Below, piece after piece: positions 9,850 to 17,593 of a stretch of 40,801 bases of DNA. Under the pieces are notes generated by a model. The model was not told where the DNA came from, did no database searches, and saw only the letters and a list, made by a program, of their open reading frames with translations. Each line of letters begins with the position of its first letter. Within the stretch, counting starts at the first letter, position 1. The position numbers and the translations under genes were made by a program. Source of the stretch: Myxococcales bacterium (lineage in GTDB: Bacteria; Myxococcota; Bradymonadia; UBA7976; UBA1532); contig JACKDM010000044.1 of the NCBI GenBank assembly GCA_020633515.1, positions 1 through 40,801 of the forward strand, read 5' to 3'.

Positions 9850-11112
9850 ATGCCGAGCCCACCGCGCCCCGCGTCCCCTGCCCTGCCTGCCCGCCGCTCG
9901 TCGCACGGCCGCCCGTCGCACAGCCGCCCGTCGCACAGCCGCCCGTCGCCCAGCCACCCGTCGCACAGCCGCCCGTCGCTTGCACGCTCGTCCGCTTCAT
10001 CGGCCACCCGCCGCCCGCCGATCACGCCGCTCGCCGCGCTCACGCTGCTGCCCGCGCTGTTCACCGCGCTCGTCGGCTGTGAGCAGGCGCCGGCCGACGA
10101 TCCCGCCGACGCCGGTCCGCCGCCGGCGACCTGCCACGCCGAGGGCAACTGGCTGGTGCAATACCGCGCCACCGAAGACGGCGCCCGCTACCGCGAGCCC
10201 GACGTGCTCGTCATCGAGGGCGCGACGGCGCGGCTCGACACCTACGCCGAGCTGCAACGCCGCTACACGGACTGCGACGTCGCGCCGACGACCGAGGCGC
10301 GCTGGATCGAGGGCACCTGCGAGCTCGCGCTGACCCATCGCGCGGGTCCCTGCGGCGGCGGGACGTGGCGGCACACGGTGACGGCGACGGTGCGCTTCGG
10401 CGATGCGCCCGGCGGCGAGGCAGTCGCCGGTGAGTGGCCGGGCGACGAGGCCGAGGCGTCGTGGGGCTTCGAGCTGCTGCTGACCCGGCTGGCCGACGGC
10501 GCGCAGTGCGCTCTGCCCGACGAGACGCCGGCGATCCCCGGCCCGCTCTACCTTCGGAGCGAGGATCCCGCGGCCTTCGCCGGCCCGGTGGAGATCGTGG
10601 CGGTCGAGCCCGATGGCGATGTGCAGAGCTTGCGGGTTCGCACGGCCGAGGGCGTCGAGCTCTCGGTCTCGGTGCCATCGACGGTGTCACTGCCCGCGGT
10701 GGGCGAGATGGTCTGGCTCGACGTCGAGATACACACCCCGTTCTGGACGGAGAGCGTCTTCGTGCTGCGCCACGCCGAGGACGGACCGCTGATCGTCGCG
10801 CGCATGCATGGCTGGCATGACTGGCTCGCGGCGGGACCCTGGGCGCGGGCCGGGATCACGTTGCAGGTCGCGCCGGCCTGCGCGGCGGCGTGGCTGCCGG
10901 TCGAGTGTTTCACGCTGACCGAGCTGCAAGCGGTGACGGTGACGGCCGGTGGCATCGATGCCACCGTGATGACCGGCGGCACCGTCGAGCTCGACCCGCC
11001 CGGCCTCGGCCCGGCGCGGCTCGCGGTCGGCATGGCACGCCGCGACTACGCGGTCGACTGCACCGACTACCCGCGGCGATGGCTGGCGCTCGAGCTCGTG
11101 CCGGTCGAGTGA
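9850..11112 (+). CDS. Lipoprotein of unknown function with SHSRP repeat before its signal sequence
   Basis: 420 aa. ATG 9850 has GGAGAG 5 bases upstream, so the long N-terminus seems to be translated. Residues 18-42 are five copies of Ser-His-(Ser/Gly/Pro)-(Arg/His)-Pro, encoded by a 15-bp tandem repeat. After it come a hydrophobic segment (about 60-74: TPLAALTLLPALFTALVGC) and a lipobox LVGC. A signal peptide with some 55 residues ahead of the hydrophobic core is unusual. The mature part (WLVQYRATEDGARYREPDVL onward) is beta-rich with several cysteines and two halves: about 95-240 and 245-420. I recognise no family. Alternatively translation starts later, but I find no ATG, GTG or TTG in frame between the repeat and the hydrophobic core. 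Confidence 0.75.
   Translation: MPSPPRPASPALPARRSSHGRPSHSRPSHSRPSPSHPSHSRPSLARSSASSATRRPPITPLAALTLLPALFTALVGCEQAPADDPADAGPPPATCHAEGNWLVQYRATEDGARYREPDVLVIEGATARLDTYAELQRRYTDCDVAPTTEARWIEGTCELALTHRAGPCGGGTWRHTVTATVRFGDAPGGEAVAGEWPGDEAEASWGFELLLTRLADGAQCALPDETPAIPGPLYLRSEDPAAFAGPVEIVAVEPDGDVQSLRVRTAEGVELSVSVPSTVSLPAVGEMVWLDVEIHTPFWTESVFVLRHAEDGPLIVARMHGWHDWLAAGPWARAGITLQVAPACAAAWLPVECFTLTELQAVTVTAGGIDATVMTGGTVELDPPGLGPARLAVGMARRDYAVDCTDYPRRWLALELVPVE
9901..9975 (+). repeat. Five tandem 15-bp repeats (SHSRP)
   Basis: Units start at 9901, 9916, 9931, 9946 and 9961, each a close variant of TCGCACAGCCGCCCG. Units 2, 3 and 5 are identical; unit 1 differs at one base and unit 4 at two. They keep the frame of the lipoprotein gene. 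Confidence 0.95.
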
Positions 11113-11115
11113 CGA

Positions 11116-13206
11116 TCACTCCGCGACGGTGATGCCTTCACCCTGCGTCCAGCGGTAGCGATGGCCGCTGACGAGCCGGGCGCGCTCGCGGCTCAGGGTG
11201 CCATCGGGCCAGCGCACGGTGACGGTCGCGTCGCACGCGGGGCCGAGGCCGAAGTGCAGGACGCGGTCGTCCTGCGCGCCGAAGTGGCCGTAACCGCCGC
11301 CGACCTCCTGCACCTGCACGCCGGCCGGGGTCGCGACCTCGACGCGGGCGCCGATCGCGGCGCGGTTGGTGCCTTGGCCGCCGACGAGGTCGACTTGCAG
11401 CCAGTTGCCATCCTGGCCGTAGATGTTCTCGAAGGCGCGCACCTGCATGGTGGGATAGCAGTCATTGGGCGCGGCGGCGTCGCAGCGGGCGCGGCTGTGG
11501 CCGAGGAGCAGGTCGAGGTCGCCGTCGCGGTCGAAGTCGGCGACGGCCATGCCATGGCTGCGGTTGTGTTCGAAGAAGTCTCGCGTGGGCACCGGCGCGA
11601 AGCGGATGTCACCGCCCCACGGTGAGATGTTGTGATAGAGCAGCCCGCGGTTGCCGGCGTAGTCGGTGCCGCCCACGTAGACCTCGTGCCGGCCGTCGTT
11701 GTCGACGTCGAGCCACGTCGCGGAGATGTGGCCCTCGTCCCAGCTCACGCCGGCGTGGTCGAGGGTGTTGCCGACGACCTCGCGGCCGGGGCGCTCGAAG
11801 CGCACGTCGGGCTCGCCGGTGTTTTGCAGCACCTCGCTGGCGTCGGCGCCCATGCCGGCCCACCAGTGGCGGATCTCGGTGGTGTAGAGGTCGAGCGCGC
11901 CGTCGTTGTTGAGGTCGACGCAGAGGGTGGCGCCGCTGTTGCCGCCGAGGCGGAAGGGCTGGCGGTCGAGCTCGTGGCGCCAGTTGTCCTGGTTGCAGAC
12001 GAGCAGCGAGGCGGGCACGTCGGCGCAGCCTTCGGCGGCGCGGTTGGCGGCGCAGTAACAGCGGGCGAACTGGTTGTCCTCCCAGGTGTAATCGTCGTCG
12101 TAGGCGTAACCCGATGCGACGCTGCGATTGGTGTAGCGCACGCCGCCGCCGGTGCCCGATGCCTGCCAGAGGTGGTTGGGCGCGCGGCCGTAGCTCGCGG
12201 CGAGCAGCTCGGGCGCGCCGTCGCCGTTGAGGTCGCAGGCGGCGGCCGACCATGCGGTGGTGTGGGCGAGGCCCTGGTTGATGGGATCGGTCTCCTGCCA
12301 GAGCATCGTCTCGAGGCCGGCGAGGCGGGTGACGTCGGTGAAGTCGCCGGCGCCGTCGCCGCGCCAGAGGCGGTCCTGCACCGGGGCGCCGAGGCCGCCC
12401 TGGCTCATCCAGAGGTCGATGTCACCGTCGCGGTCGAAGTCGACGAAGGCGGCGCCCGATGGGATGTCGTTGGCGTTGGTGCGGCGGAGCGGGTGGCTGG
12501 CGCCGAGCAGGGTGAAGACACCGCTGCCGTCGTTGAGCATCAGCTCGCTGCGCTCGGCGACGGCGAAGGCGGCGTCGCCCTCGCCGATCATGACCGGGTC
12601 GCGCACGTCGACGCCGGTGTAGAGGTCGAGGTCGCCGTCGTTGTCGACGTCGGCGAAGGCGGCGACGTCGACGGGGCGGCCGACGGGGAGCGGGTAGTCA
12701 CCGCGCACGGCGAGCACGCCCGATGCCTCGGTGATGTCTTCGAAGCCATCGCCGGTGTTGCGGAGCAGCCAGTGATGGCGGCGGCGGGTGTCATCACCGG
12801 TGAGGAGGTCGCTGTTGCGGCCGCCGCGGCGCACGAAGACATCGGCGCGGCCGTCGCCGTCGACGTCACCGACCGAGAGGCGGGTGCCCTGCACGGCGAT
12901 GGCGGCGAGGCCCCACTCTTCGGTGCGCTCGGCGAAGAGCGCGGTGCCGGCGGTGTAGAGGGTGCCGGGGTTGCAGACGGGGGCGACGTCGGGGGCGCGG
13001 ACCCGGTCGACGCCGGGCTCCTCGGGGCCGAGGTCGGGCTCGGCGGCGTCGGGGGTGTCGCCGTCGTGGCCGCCGTCGAGCGCGGCGTCGCCGCCGATGA
13101 TGATCACCGGCGGCTCGTCGCCGCCGCCGTCGTCGGTGCAGCCGAGCGGCAGCGCGCAGAGGGTGACGAGGGGGGCGAGGCGGGGCCAGATCGTGTTGCG
13201 TCGCAT
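11116..13206 (-). CDS. FG-GAP/VCBS repeat lipoprotein with C-terminal ASPIC/UnbV domain
   Basis: 696 aa from ATG 13206, which has GGGAGG 5 to 10 bases upstream; the longer open frame upstream is not needed. The lipobox is ALPLGC (Cys23), followed by a Gly/Asp-rich linker. At least seven calcium-binding-like loops of the FG-GAP/VCBS type follow, for example DVDGDGRADVF, DVDNDGDLDLY, DFDRDGDIDLW, DLNGDGAPELL, DLNNDGALDLY, DVDNDGRHEVY and DFDRDGDLDLL, which build a beta-propeller. The last 100 residues (LVGGQGTNRAAIGARVEV, then VRWPDGTL) match the ASPIC/UnbV domain often found behind such propellers. These proteins are exported; their ligands are mostly unknown. A Cys cluster (CYCAANRAAEGC) lies between repeats. 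The stop lies 3 bases from that of the convergent lipoprotein gene. Confidence 0.93.
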   Translation of the reverse strand: MRRNTIWPRLAPLVTLCALPLGCTDDGGGDEPPVIIIGGDAALDGGHDGDTPDAAEPDLGPEEPGVDRVRAPDVAPVCNPGTLYTAGTALFAERTEEWGLAAIAVQGTRLSVGDVDGDGRADVFVRRGGRNSDLLTGDDTRRRHHWLLRNTGDGFEDITEASGVLAVRGDYPLPVGRPVDVAAFADVDNDGDLDLYTGVDVRDPVMIGEGDAAFAVAERSELMLNDGSGVFTLLGASHPLRRTNANDIPSGAAFVDFDRDGDIDLWMSQGGLGAPVQDRLWRGDGAGDFTDVTRLAGLETMLWQETDPINQGLAHTTAWSAAACDLNGDGAPELLAASYGRAPNHLWQASGTGGGVRYTNRSVASGYAYDDDYTWEDNQFARCYCAANRAAEGCADVPASLLVCNQDNWRHELDRQPFRLGGNSGATLCVDLNNDGALDLYTTEIRHWWAGMGADASEVLQNTGEPDVRFERPGREVVGNTLDHAGVSWDEGHISATWLDVDNDGRHEVYVGGTDYAGNRGLLYHNISPWGGDIRFAPVPTRDFFEHNRSHGMAVADFDRDGDLDLLLGHSRARCDAAAPNDCYPTMQVRAFENIYGQDGNWLQVDLVGGQGTNRAAIGARVEVATPAGVQVQEVGGGYGHFGAQDDRVLHFGLGPACDATVTVRWPDGTLSRERARLVSGHRYRWTQGEGITVAE

Positions 13207-13338
13207 GCTTCCTCCCGCCGGGGGGTGTATCCCGAGGGGGCGGGGCGGGGCAAGCGCGGCGCGGGCGGGGTGGCGTGGGCATGGACGGGCGGCGGGGGCG
13301 CGGGGTAGCGTGCGGCGTCTCGAACCCGGGAGGTCGGC

Positions 13339-13974
13339 ATGAAGTTCCTCGATCTCGACACCTGGCCGCGGCGGGCGCAGTTCGAGCTGTTCCGTCGCTA
13401 TGAGCTGCCGTTCTTCAACGTCTGCGCCGAGGTCGAGGCGACGGCGACGCGGGCGGCGTGCCGGGCGCGGGGGGTGTCGTTCGATCTGGCGTGCTGGTTC
13501 GCGTGCCAGCGGGTGGTCAACGCGGTGGAGCCGTATCGCTATCGGCTGCGGGGCGAGCGGGTGGTGATCCACGAGGTGATCGGGATCACGATCACCCGGG
13601 CGGCGGCCGATGACACCTTCGTCTTCTGCCATATCGGGCCGCACGATGACTTCGCGGCGTTCGTCGCCGAGGCGGACGCGGTGCTCGCGCGGCAGAAGCC
13701 GGGGGCGCCGCTCGACGCGCGGCCCGAGGTGGACGATGTCATCCATGGCACGACGCTGCCGTGGCTGCGCTTCACCTCGCTCTCCCATGCGCGGCGGGTC
13801 GACGCGGGCGACTCGGTGCCGAAGATCGCCTTCGGGCGGTGTACGCGGGTGGGTGAGGCCGAGCTGTTGCCGGTGTCGGTCGAGGTGCATCACGCGCTGA
13901 TGGACGGGGTGCACGTCGCGCGCTTCTTCGAGCGGCTCGGGGCGCTGCTCGCGGCCCCCGACTGGCTCGACTGA
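13339..13974 (+). CDS. Chloramphenicol acetyltransferase-like (class A CAT fold) enzyme
   Basis: 211 aa, the normal CAT length; ATG has GGGAGG 6 bases upstream. The signature HHALMDG (184-190) fits the catalytic HHxxxDG of CAT and related acyl-CoA transferases, in which one of the paired His residues is the general base. PFFNVC (24-29) fits the family's N-terminal substrate-pocket strand. These enzymes move acetyl from acetyl-CoA to a hydroxyl group. Actual chloramphenicol resistance cannot be read from the sequence: chromosomal CAT-like proteins often have other or unknown substrates. Codon use matches the neighbours and no mobile element is near, so recent transfer is not indicated. It is divergent from the FG-GAP lipoprotein, with 132 bases between starts. 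Confidence 0.85.
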   Translation: MKFLDLDTWPRRAQFELFRRYELPFFNVCAEVEATATRAACRARGVSFDLACWFACQRVVNAVEPYRYRLRGERVVIHEVIGITITRAAADDTFVFCHIGPHDDFAAFVAEADAVLARQKPGAPLDARPEVDDVIHGTTLPWLRFTSLSHARRVDAGDSVPKIAFGRCTRVGEAELLPVSVEVHHALMDGVHVARFFERLGALLAAPDWLD

Positions 13975-14039
13975 ATGGCGGTAACGGGTCGCGCGGGTGA
14001 GTCATCTGGTTGTCGTTGTGATCTGAGAGAGAGGATGCC

Positions 14040-15674
14040 ATGCGCGCAGTGATCGTCTTCGCCGTCGTCGCGCTCTGGGCGCCCGTGTTCGCCGCGCCCG
14101 CGTTCGCCGCGCCCGACGCGGGGGCGCCCGACGCGGCGGCGCGGGATGGGGGGGCGGCCGACGCGGGCTCGGCCGACGCCGCGGCGGTGGTGAGCCCGAG
14201 CGCCGACGTCGACGCGGCGATCGGGCGGCGGCTGGGGGCGGCGTTCTCGACGATCGAGGCGCTCGCGGCGGTCGAGGTGGCGGTGTTTGCGGGGGTGGTG
14301 ACCCTCGATGGCACCGTCGCGACGGCGCGGGCGCGGGAGGCGGCGGAGGACATCGCGGGCAAGATCGAGGGGGTGCTCTACGTGCAGAACCGGCTCGCGC
14401 TCGCGCGGGGCGATGGTGAGGCCGACGCGGCGACGCTGCGGACGGAGGCCGACGAGGCGATCGCCGAGCAGCTCCGGGCGATCTTCGAGAACGCGCCCGA
14501 TCTGAGCGAGGTGCGGGTCGCGGTGACGCGGGGCGTGGTGCAGCTCGCCGGGACGGCGCCGAGCGAGCAGGCGCAGGCGTCGGCGGAGAAGGTCGCGGCG
14601 GGGTTGGCGGGGGTGGTGTACGTCAGCAATCAGATCGTGCTCGAGGTCGCCGATGTGAGCGATCGGGTGGGTCCGCTGATGAAGAAGCTGCGCGAGCAGG
14701 GGCGGCATGCCATCGAGCTGTTGCCGATCCTGGGGATCGCGCTGGTGGTGTTCGTGCTGTTCTATCTGCTGGCGCGGGCGCTGCGGGCGTGGGATCGGCC
14801 GTTCCGGTTGCTGTCGAACAACGTGCTCGCGCGGGCGATCGTGCGGCAGGTGGTGTTCGCGGCGATCCTGGTGGTGGGGCTGTTGCTCGCGCTCGAGATC
14901 GCGGGCGCGACGGCGATCGTGGGCGCGGTGCTCGGGACGGCGGGCGTGCTCGGGCTCGCGCTCGGGTTCGCGTTGCAAGACATCGTGCAGAACTATATCT
15001 CAGGTGTGATGTTGAGCTTGCGGCAGCCGTTCGAGCCGCATGACTTCGTGCAGATCGGGGAGCATCAGGGCGCGATCATCAAGCTGACGACGCGGGAGAC
15101 GCTGTTGATGACACCCGATGGCAACCATCTGCGGATCCCGAACTCGACGGTGTATGGCTCGGTGCTGATCAACTTCACCCGCAACCCCGAGCGGCGCTTC
15201 GACTTCGCGGTCGGGGTGGGGACCGATGAGGATCTGGTGGAGGCGCAGCGGATCGGGCTCGAGATCCTGCGGGAGATGGAGGGGGTGCTCGATGAGCCGA
15301 AGCCGATGGCGCGGGTGGAGGAGCTCGGGGATTCGACGGTGAACCTGCGGTTCTATGGGTGGGTGAATCAGAAGCAGGTCGACTATGGCAAGACGAAGAG
15401 CGTGGCGATCCGCAAGGTGAAGGTGGCGTTCGATCTGGCGGGGATCGACATGCCGGTGCCGATTCAGCGGGTCGATGTGGTGCAGGTGTCGGAGGCCGCG
15501 GTGGCGGGTGCGCAGCAGAAGCGGGAGCGGCTGCTCGCGAGCGCGCAGGAGAGCGTGGCGCGGCGGGCGGCGACGGCGGCGGTCGATGACATCAGCCCGG
15601 ATACGGTGCTCGAGGCGAAGGTGGACGAGGAGCGGGCGGGGGATCGGGATGACTTGCTGGCGCGGGGGAAGTGA
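14040..15674 (+). CDS. MscS-type mechanosensitive channel with signal peptide and two periplasmic BON domains
   Basis: 544 aa; ATG after GAGAGAGGA. A signal peptide (1-23, AAPAFA) is followed by an Ala/Asp-rich linker (24-54). Two BON domains follow: about 56-122 (VEVAVFAGVVTLDGTV) and 134-203 (VRVAVTRGVVQLAGTA). BON domains are thought to bind phospholipid surfaces. Three membrane segments follow (about 226-247, 266-288, 290-325); the last, AIVGAVLGTAGVLGLALGFALQDIVQN, is the Gly/Ala-rich pore helix of MscS. The cytoplasmic beta and alpha/beta domains run to about 480 (HLRIPNSTVYGS, RNPERRFDF), and a charged tail ends the protein. It should act in the inner membrane with BON domains facing the periplasm. 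The gene converges with the cytochrome/barrel gene, 6 bases apart. Confidence 0.93.
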   Translation: MRAVIVFAVVALWAPVFAAPAFAAPDAGAPDAAARDGGAADAGSADAAAVVSPSADVDAAIGRRLGAAFSTIEALAAVEVAVFAGVVTLDGTVATARAREAAEDIAGKIEGVLYVQNRLALARGDGEADAATLRTEADEAIAEQLRAIFENAPDLSEVRVAVTRGVVQLAGTAPSEQAQASAEKVAAGLAGVVYVSNQIVLEVADVSDRVGPLMKKLREQGRHAIELLPILGIALVVFVLFYLLARALRAWDRPFRLLSNNVLARAIVRQVVFAAILVVGLLLALEIAGATAIVGAVLGTAGVLGLALGFALQDIVQNYISGVMLSLRQPFEPHDFVQIGEHQGAIIKLTTRETLLMTPDGNHLRIPNSTVYGSVLINFTRNPERRFDFAVGVGTDEDLVEAQRIGLEILREMEGVLDEPKPMARVEELGDSTVNLRFYGWVNQKQVDYGKTKSVAIRKVKVAFDLAGIDMPVPIQRVDVVQVSEAAVAGAQQKRERLLASAQESVARRAATAAVDDISPDTVLEAKVDEERAGDRDDLLARGK

Positions 15675-15680
15675 GCGGGG

Positions 15681-17150
15681 TCAGAGCCAGCCGTGGAGCT
15701 GTACGAAGATGTCGGGGGATGGCTCGCCGCCGGCGGGGAGGCCGAGGCGGGCGTCGGCGCTGAGGGTGAGGCCGGGGATGGCGTGGAGGTCGAGGCCGAG
15801 GCCGGGGCGGTGCATGACGTCGTCGCGCACCTCGAGGTCGGGGTCCCAGGTGTCATAGCGTAGCCGGAGCGCGATGCCATTGGCGGCCTGCCATCCGAGC
15901 TCGTGGTACCACGCGAGCTGGCGGGTGCCGCGGCCGGAGAAGGGGCGCTGCAAGGCGCCGCCGGCGACCTCGCCGATGTAGGTGAGCGGGAGGCCGGGCC
16001 AGCGGCGCCAGGGGTTGTAGCCCCAGTGCAGCGAGAGGTCGGTGGTGTCGCCGCCGGCGGCGAGGGGGCGGCGGCGGAGCATGGCGCTCGCGCCGAGCTG
16101 CCATTCGAGGTCGCGCCAGCCGGCGTCGAGGGCGGCGCCCCAGCCGTCGCCGGGGTCGAAGGGATCGGCGGCGGCGGTCGATGGCTTGAAGACCGAGGCG
16201 GTGAGGTGGGGGTAGTTGGCGGCGAAGCCGGCCTCGACGCCGATGACGCGGTTGGCGGGGTCGTCCATGCCGAGGCCGAAGGGGCGGCGGGTGTAGGCGG
16301 TGTGGTCGGCGACGCGCAGGCCGAAGGCGGGCATGAAGCGGCCGGCGCGGAGGTGGCCGAGGAGGGGCCACTCGTGGGTCATGACGTAGAGGTCGCGTAC
16401 GCCGAAGCGGGGCTGGTCGGCGTCGGGGGCGTCGCCGGGGTCGAAGAGGGGGCTGGCGCGGCGGCCGCGGGCGCCGAAGGTGCCGGCGATGGTGAGGTGT
16501 TCGACGGGGTGCAGCGCGGCGTGGAGGTCGAGCTGCATGGGGAAGACGAGCGGGCCGGGGCTCCAGAAGGCGAAGCGGAGGTCGGCGCCGAGCTGGAGCA
16601 GGGGGTCGGCGTTGCGGTCGCCGTAGCGGCCGTCGAGCCATGCCATCGGGGCGGGGGCGGCGAGGGGGCGGCCGAACGAGAGCCAGCCGGCGTCGGCGGG
16701 GGGGGCGCCGGGGCCGCGGGGGTCGATGGGGCGGTCGGCGATGGTGTCACCGGCGATGGCTTGCGAGGTGGGCGCGGCGATGGCTTGCGAGCTCGGGGTG
16801 TCGCGGTCGGCGGGGGAGGCGGTGAAGAGGTCCCAGACGGCGCGCTCGCGGTCGGCGAGGGGGCGGCGCTCGGCGCGGAACATGGGGAGCGTGTTGTCGC
16901 CGTAGTAGCGGCCGGAGACGGTGCGCAGGCCGCCGCCGTTGGGGTCGACGTGGCAGGCGACGCAGCTCAGGGTGCACTTGCGCTCGCTGATCGCGGGGGG
17001 GTCGTACCAGGTGTTGGGGAGGCTGTGGCAGTTGTCGCAGGTGCGGCCGGCGCGGGCGGTGTACATCGGGAGGGCGTGGGCGGCGCCGGCGGCGAGGAGG
17101 CTCGCGAGCGCGACGAGCGCGGCGAGGCGGGCGGGTTTGCGGTCAGTCAC
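15681..17150 (-). CDS. Dihaem cytochrome c domain fused to an outer-membrane beta-barrel-like protein
   Basis: 489 aa, GTG start overlapping the end of the upstream cytochrome gene by 8 bases. The signal peptide ends near GAAHA (25-26). Two c-type haem-binding sites follow at once: CDNCH (38-42) and CVACH (63-67), with further His and Cys (C59). After a Pro/Ala/Asp linker (about 90-155), the remaining 330 residues look like alternating amphipathic strands, e.g. LGADLRFAFW, MQLDLHAALH, LHWGYNPW. They contain many Trp/Tyr/His and end in FVQLHGWL, as in outer-membrane barrels with a terminal hydrophobic strand. A haem domain fused to a barrel would place electron carriers at or through the outer membrane. 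Barrel prediction is by eye. The haem sites are certain; the electron-conduit role is inferred. Confidence 0.75.
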   Translation of the reverse strand: MTDRKPARLAALVALASLLAAGAAHALPMYTARAGRTCDNCHSLPNTWYDPPAISERKCTLSCVACHVDPNGGGLRTVSGRYYGDNTLPMFRAERRPLADRERAVWDLFTASPADRDTPSSQAIAAPTSQAIAGDTIADRPIDPRGPGAPPADAGWLSFGRPLAAPAPMAWLDGRYGDRNADPLLQLGADLRFAFWSPGPLVFPMQLDLHAALHPVEHLTIAGTFGARGRRASPLFDPGDAPDADQPRFGVRDLYVMTHEWPLLGHLRAGRFMPAFGLRVADHTAYTRRPFGLGMDDPANRVIGVEAGFAANYPHLTASVFKPSTAAADPFDPGDGWGAALDAGWRDLEWQLGASAMLRRRPLAAGGDTTDLSLHWGYNPWRRWPGLPLTYIGEVAGGALQRPFSGRGTRQLAWYHELGWQAANGIALRLRYDTWDPDLEVRDDVMHRPGLGLDLHAIPGLTLSADARLGLPAGGEPSPDIFVQLHGWL

Positions 17151-17499
17151 AGCGGGCCCCCTGTTCGTGCCAGCGGCGGAGGATGAGCTCTTCGTAGGCG
17201 CGGAGGCGCATGGCGCCGCCGGGGGGCATCTCGCCTTCTTCGAAGACGGTCTCTTCGAGCTCGCGCCAGTTGCGGCGGGTGGCTTCGCAGGTGTCGTAGG
17301 CGACGCCTTCGGCGGCGCCGGTGAGGCCGTCGGGGTCGTGGCAGGCGACGCAGTGCAGCTCGATGATCGGCGCGACGTGGTCGGTCCAGGTGGGCGCCGC
17401 GGGCGCGGCGGCGGGGTCGGCTTCTTCGAGGGTGAGGTCGCCGTCGCCGCAGCCGATCAGCCAGGCGGCGGCGAGGGCGAGCGCGCGGGTTCGGGTCAT
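17143..17499 (-). CDS. Monohaem cytochrome c lipoprotein
   Basis: 118 aa from ATG 17499, which has GGAGAC about 8 bases upstream. The lipobox is WLIGC (Cys17). One haem site, CVACH (50-54), is followed 36 residues on by GEMPPGGA, in which M91 is the likely sixth haem ligand; MPPG is frequent in such small cytochromes. A C-terminal LILRRW helix and a final Cys complete it. The gene overlaps the dihaem cytochrome/barrel gene by 8 bases, so the two are translated together and may pass electrons to each other. Upstream on the same strand, 94 bases away, is a Cys-rich lipoprotein gene. Confidence 0.85.
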   Translation of the reverse strand: MTRTRALALAAAWLIGCGDGDLTLEEADPAAAPAAPTWTDHVAPIIELHCVACHDPDGLTGAAEGVAYDTCEATRRNWRELEETVFEEGEMPPGGAMRLRAYEELILRRWHEQGARCD

Positions 17500-17593
17500 C
17501 GTCGGTCTCCGTGAGTCGGTGCGACGATGGAACCCGTGAGGGGGCGCGGGCGGGCAGCGGGGGTGAGCGAATTCGGCGGGGTCGGCGGTGAGG

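Noticed and set aside
9901..9975. Possible CRISPR array
   Set aside because: Units are 15 bp, directly adjacent and in coding frame; no spacers.
13339..13974. Acquired chloramphenicol resistance gene
   Set aside because: CAT fold is clear, but codon use matches neighbours and no mobile element or other resistance gene is near.
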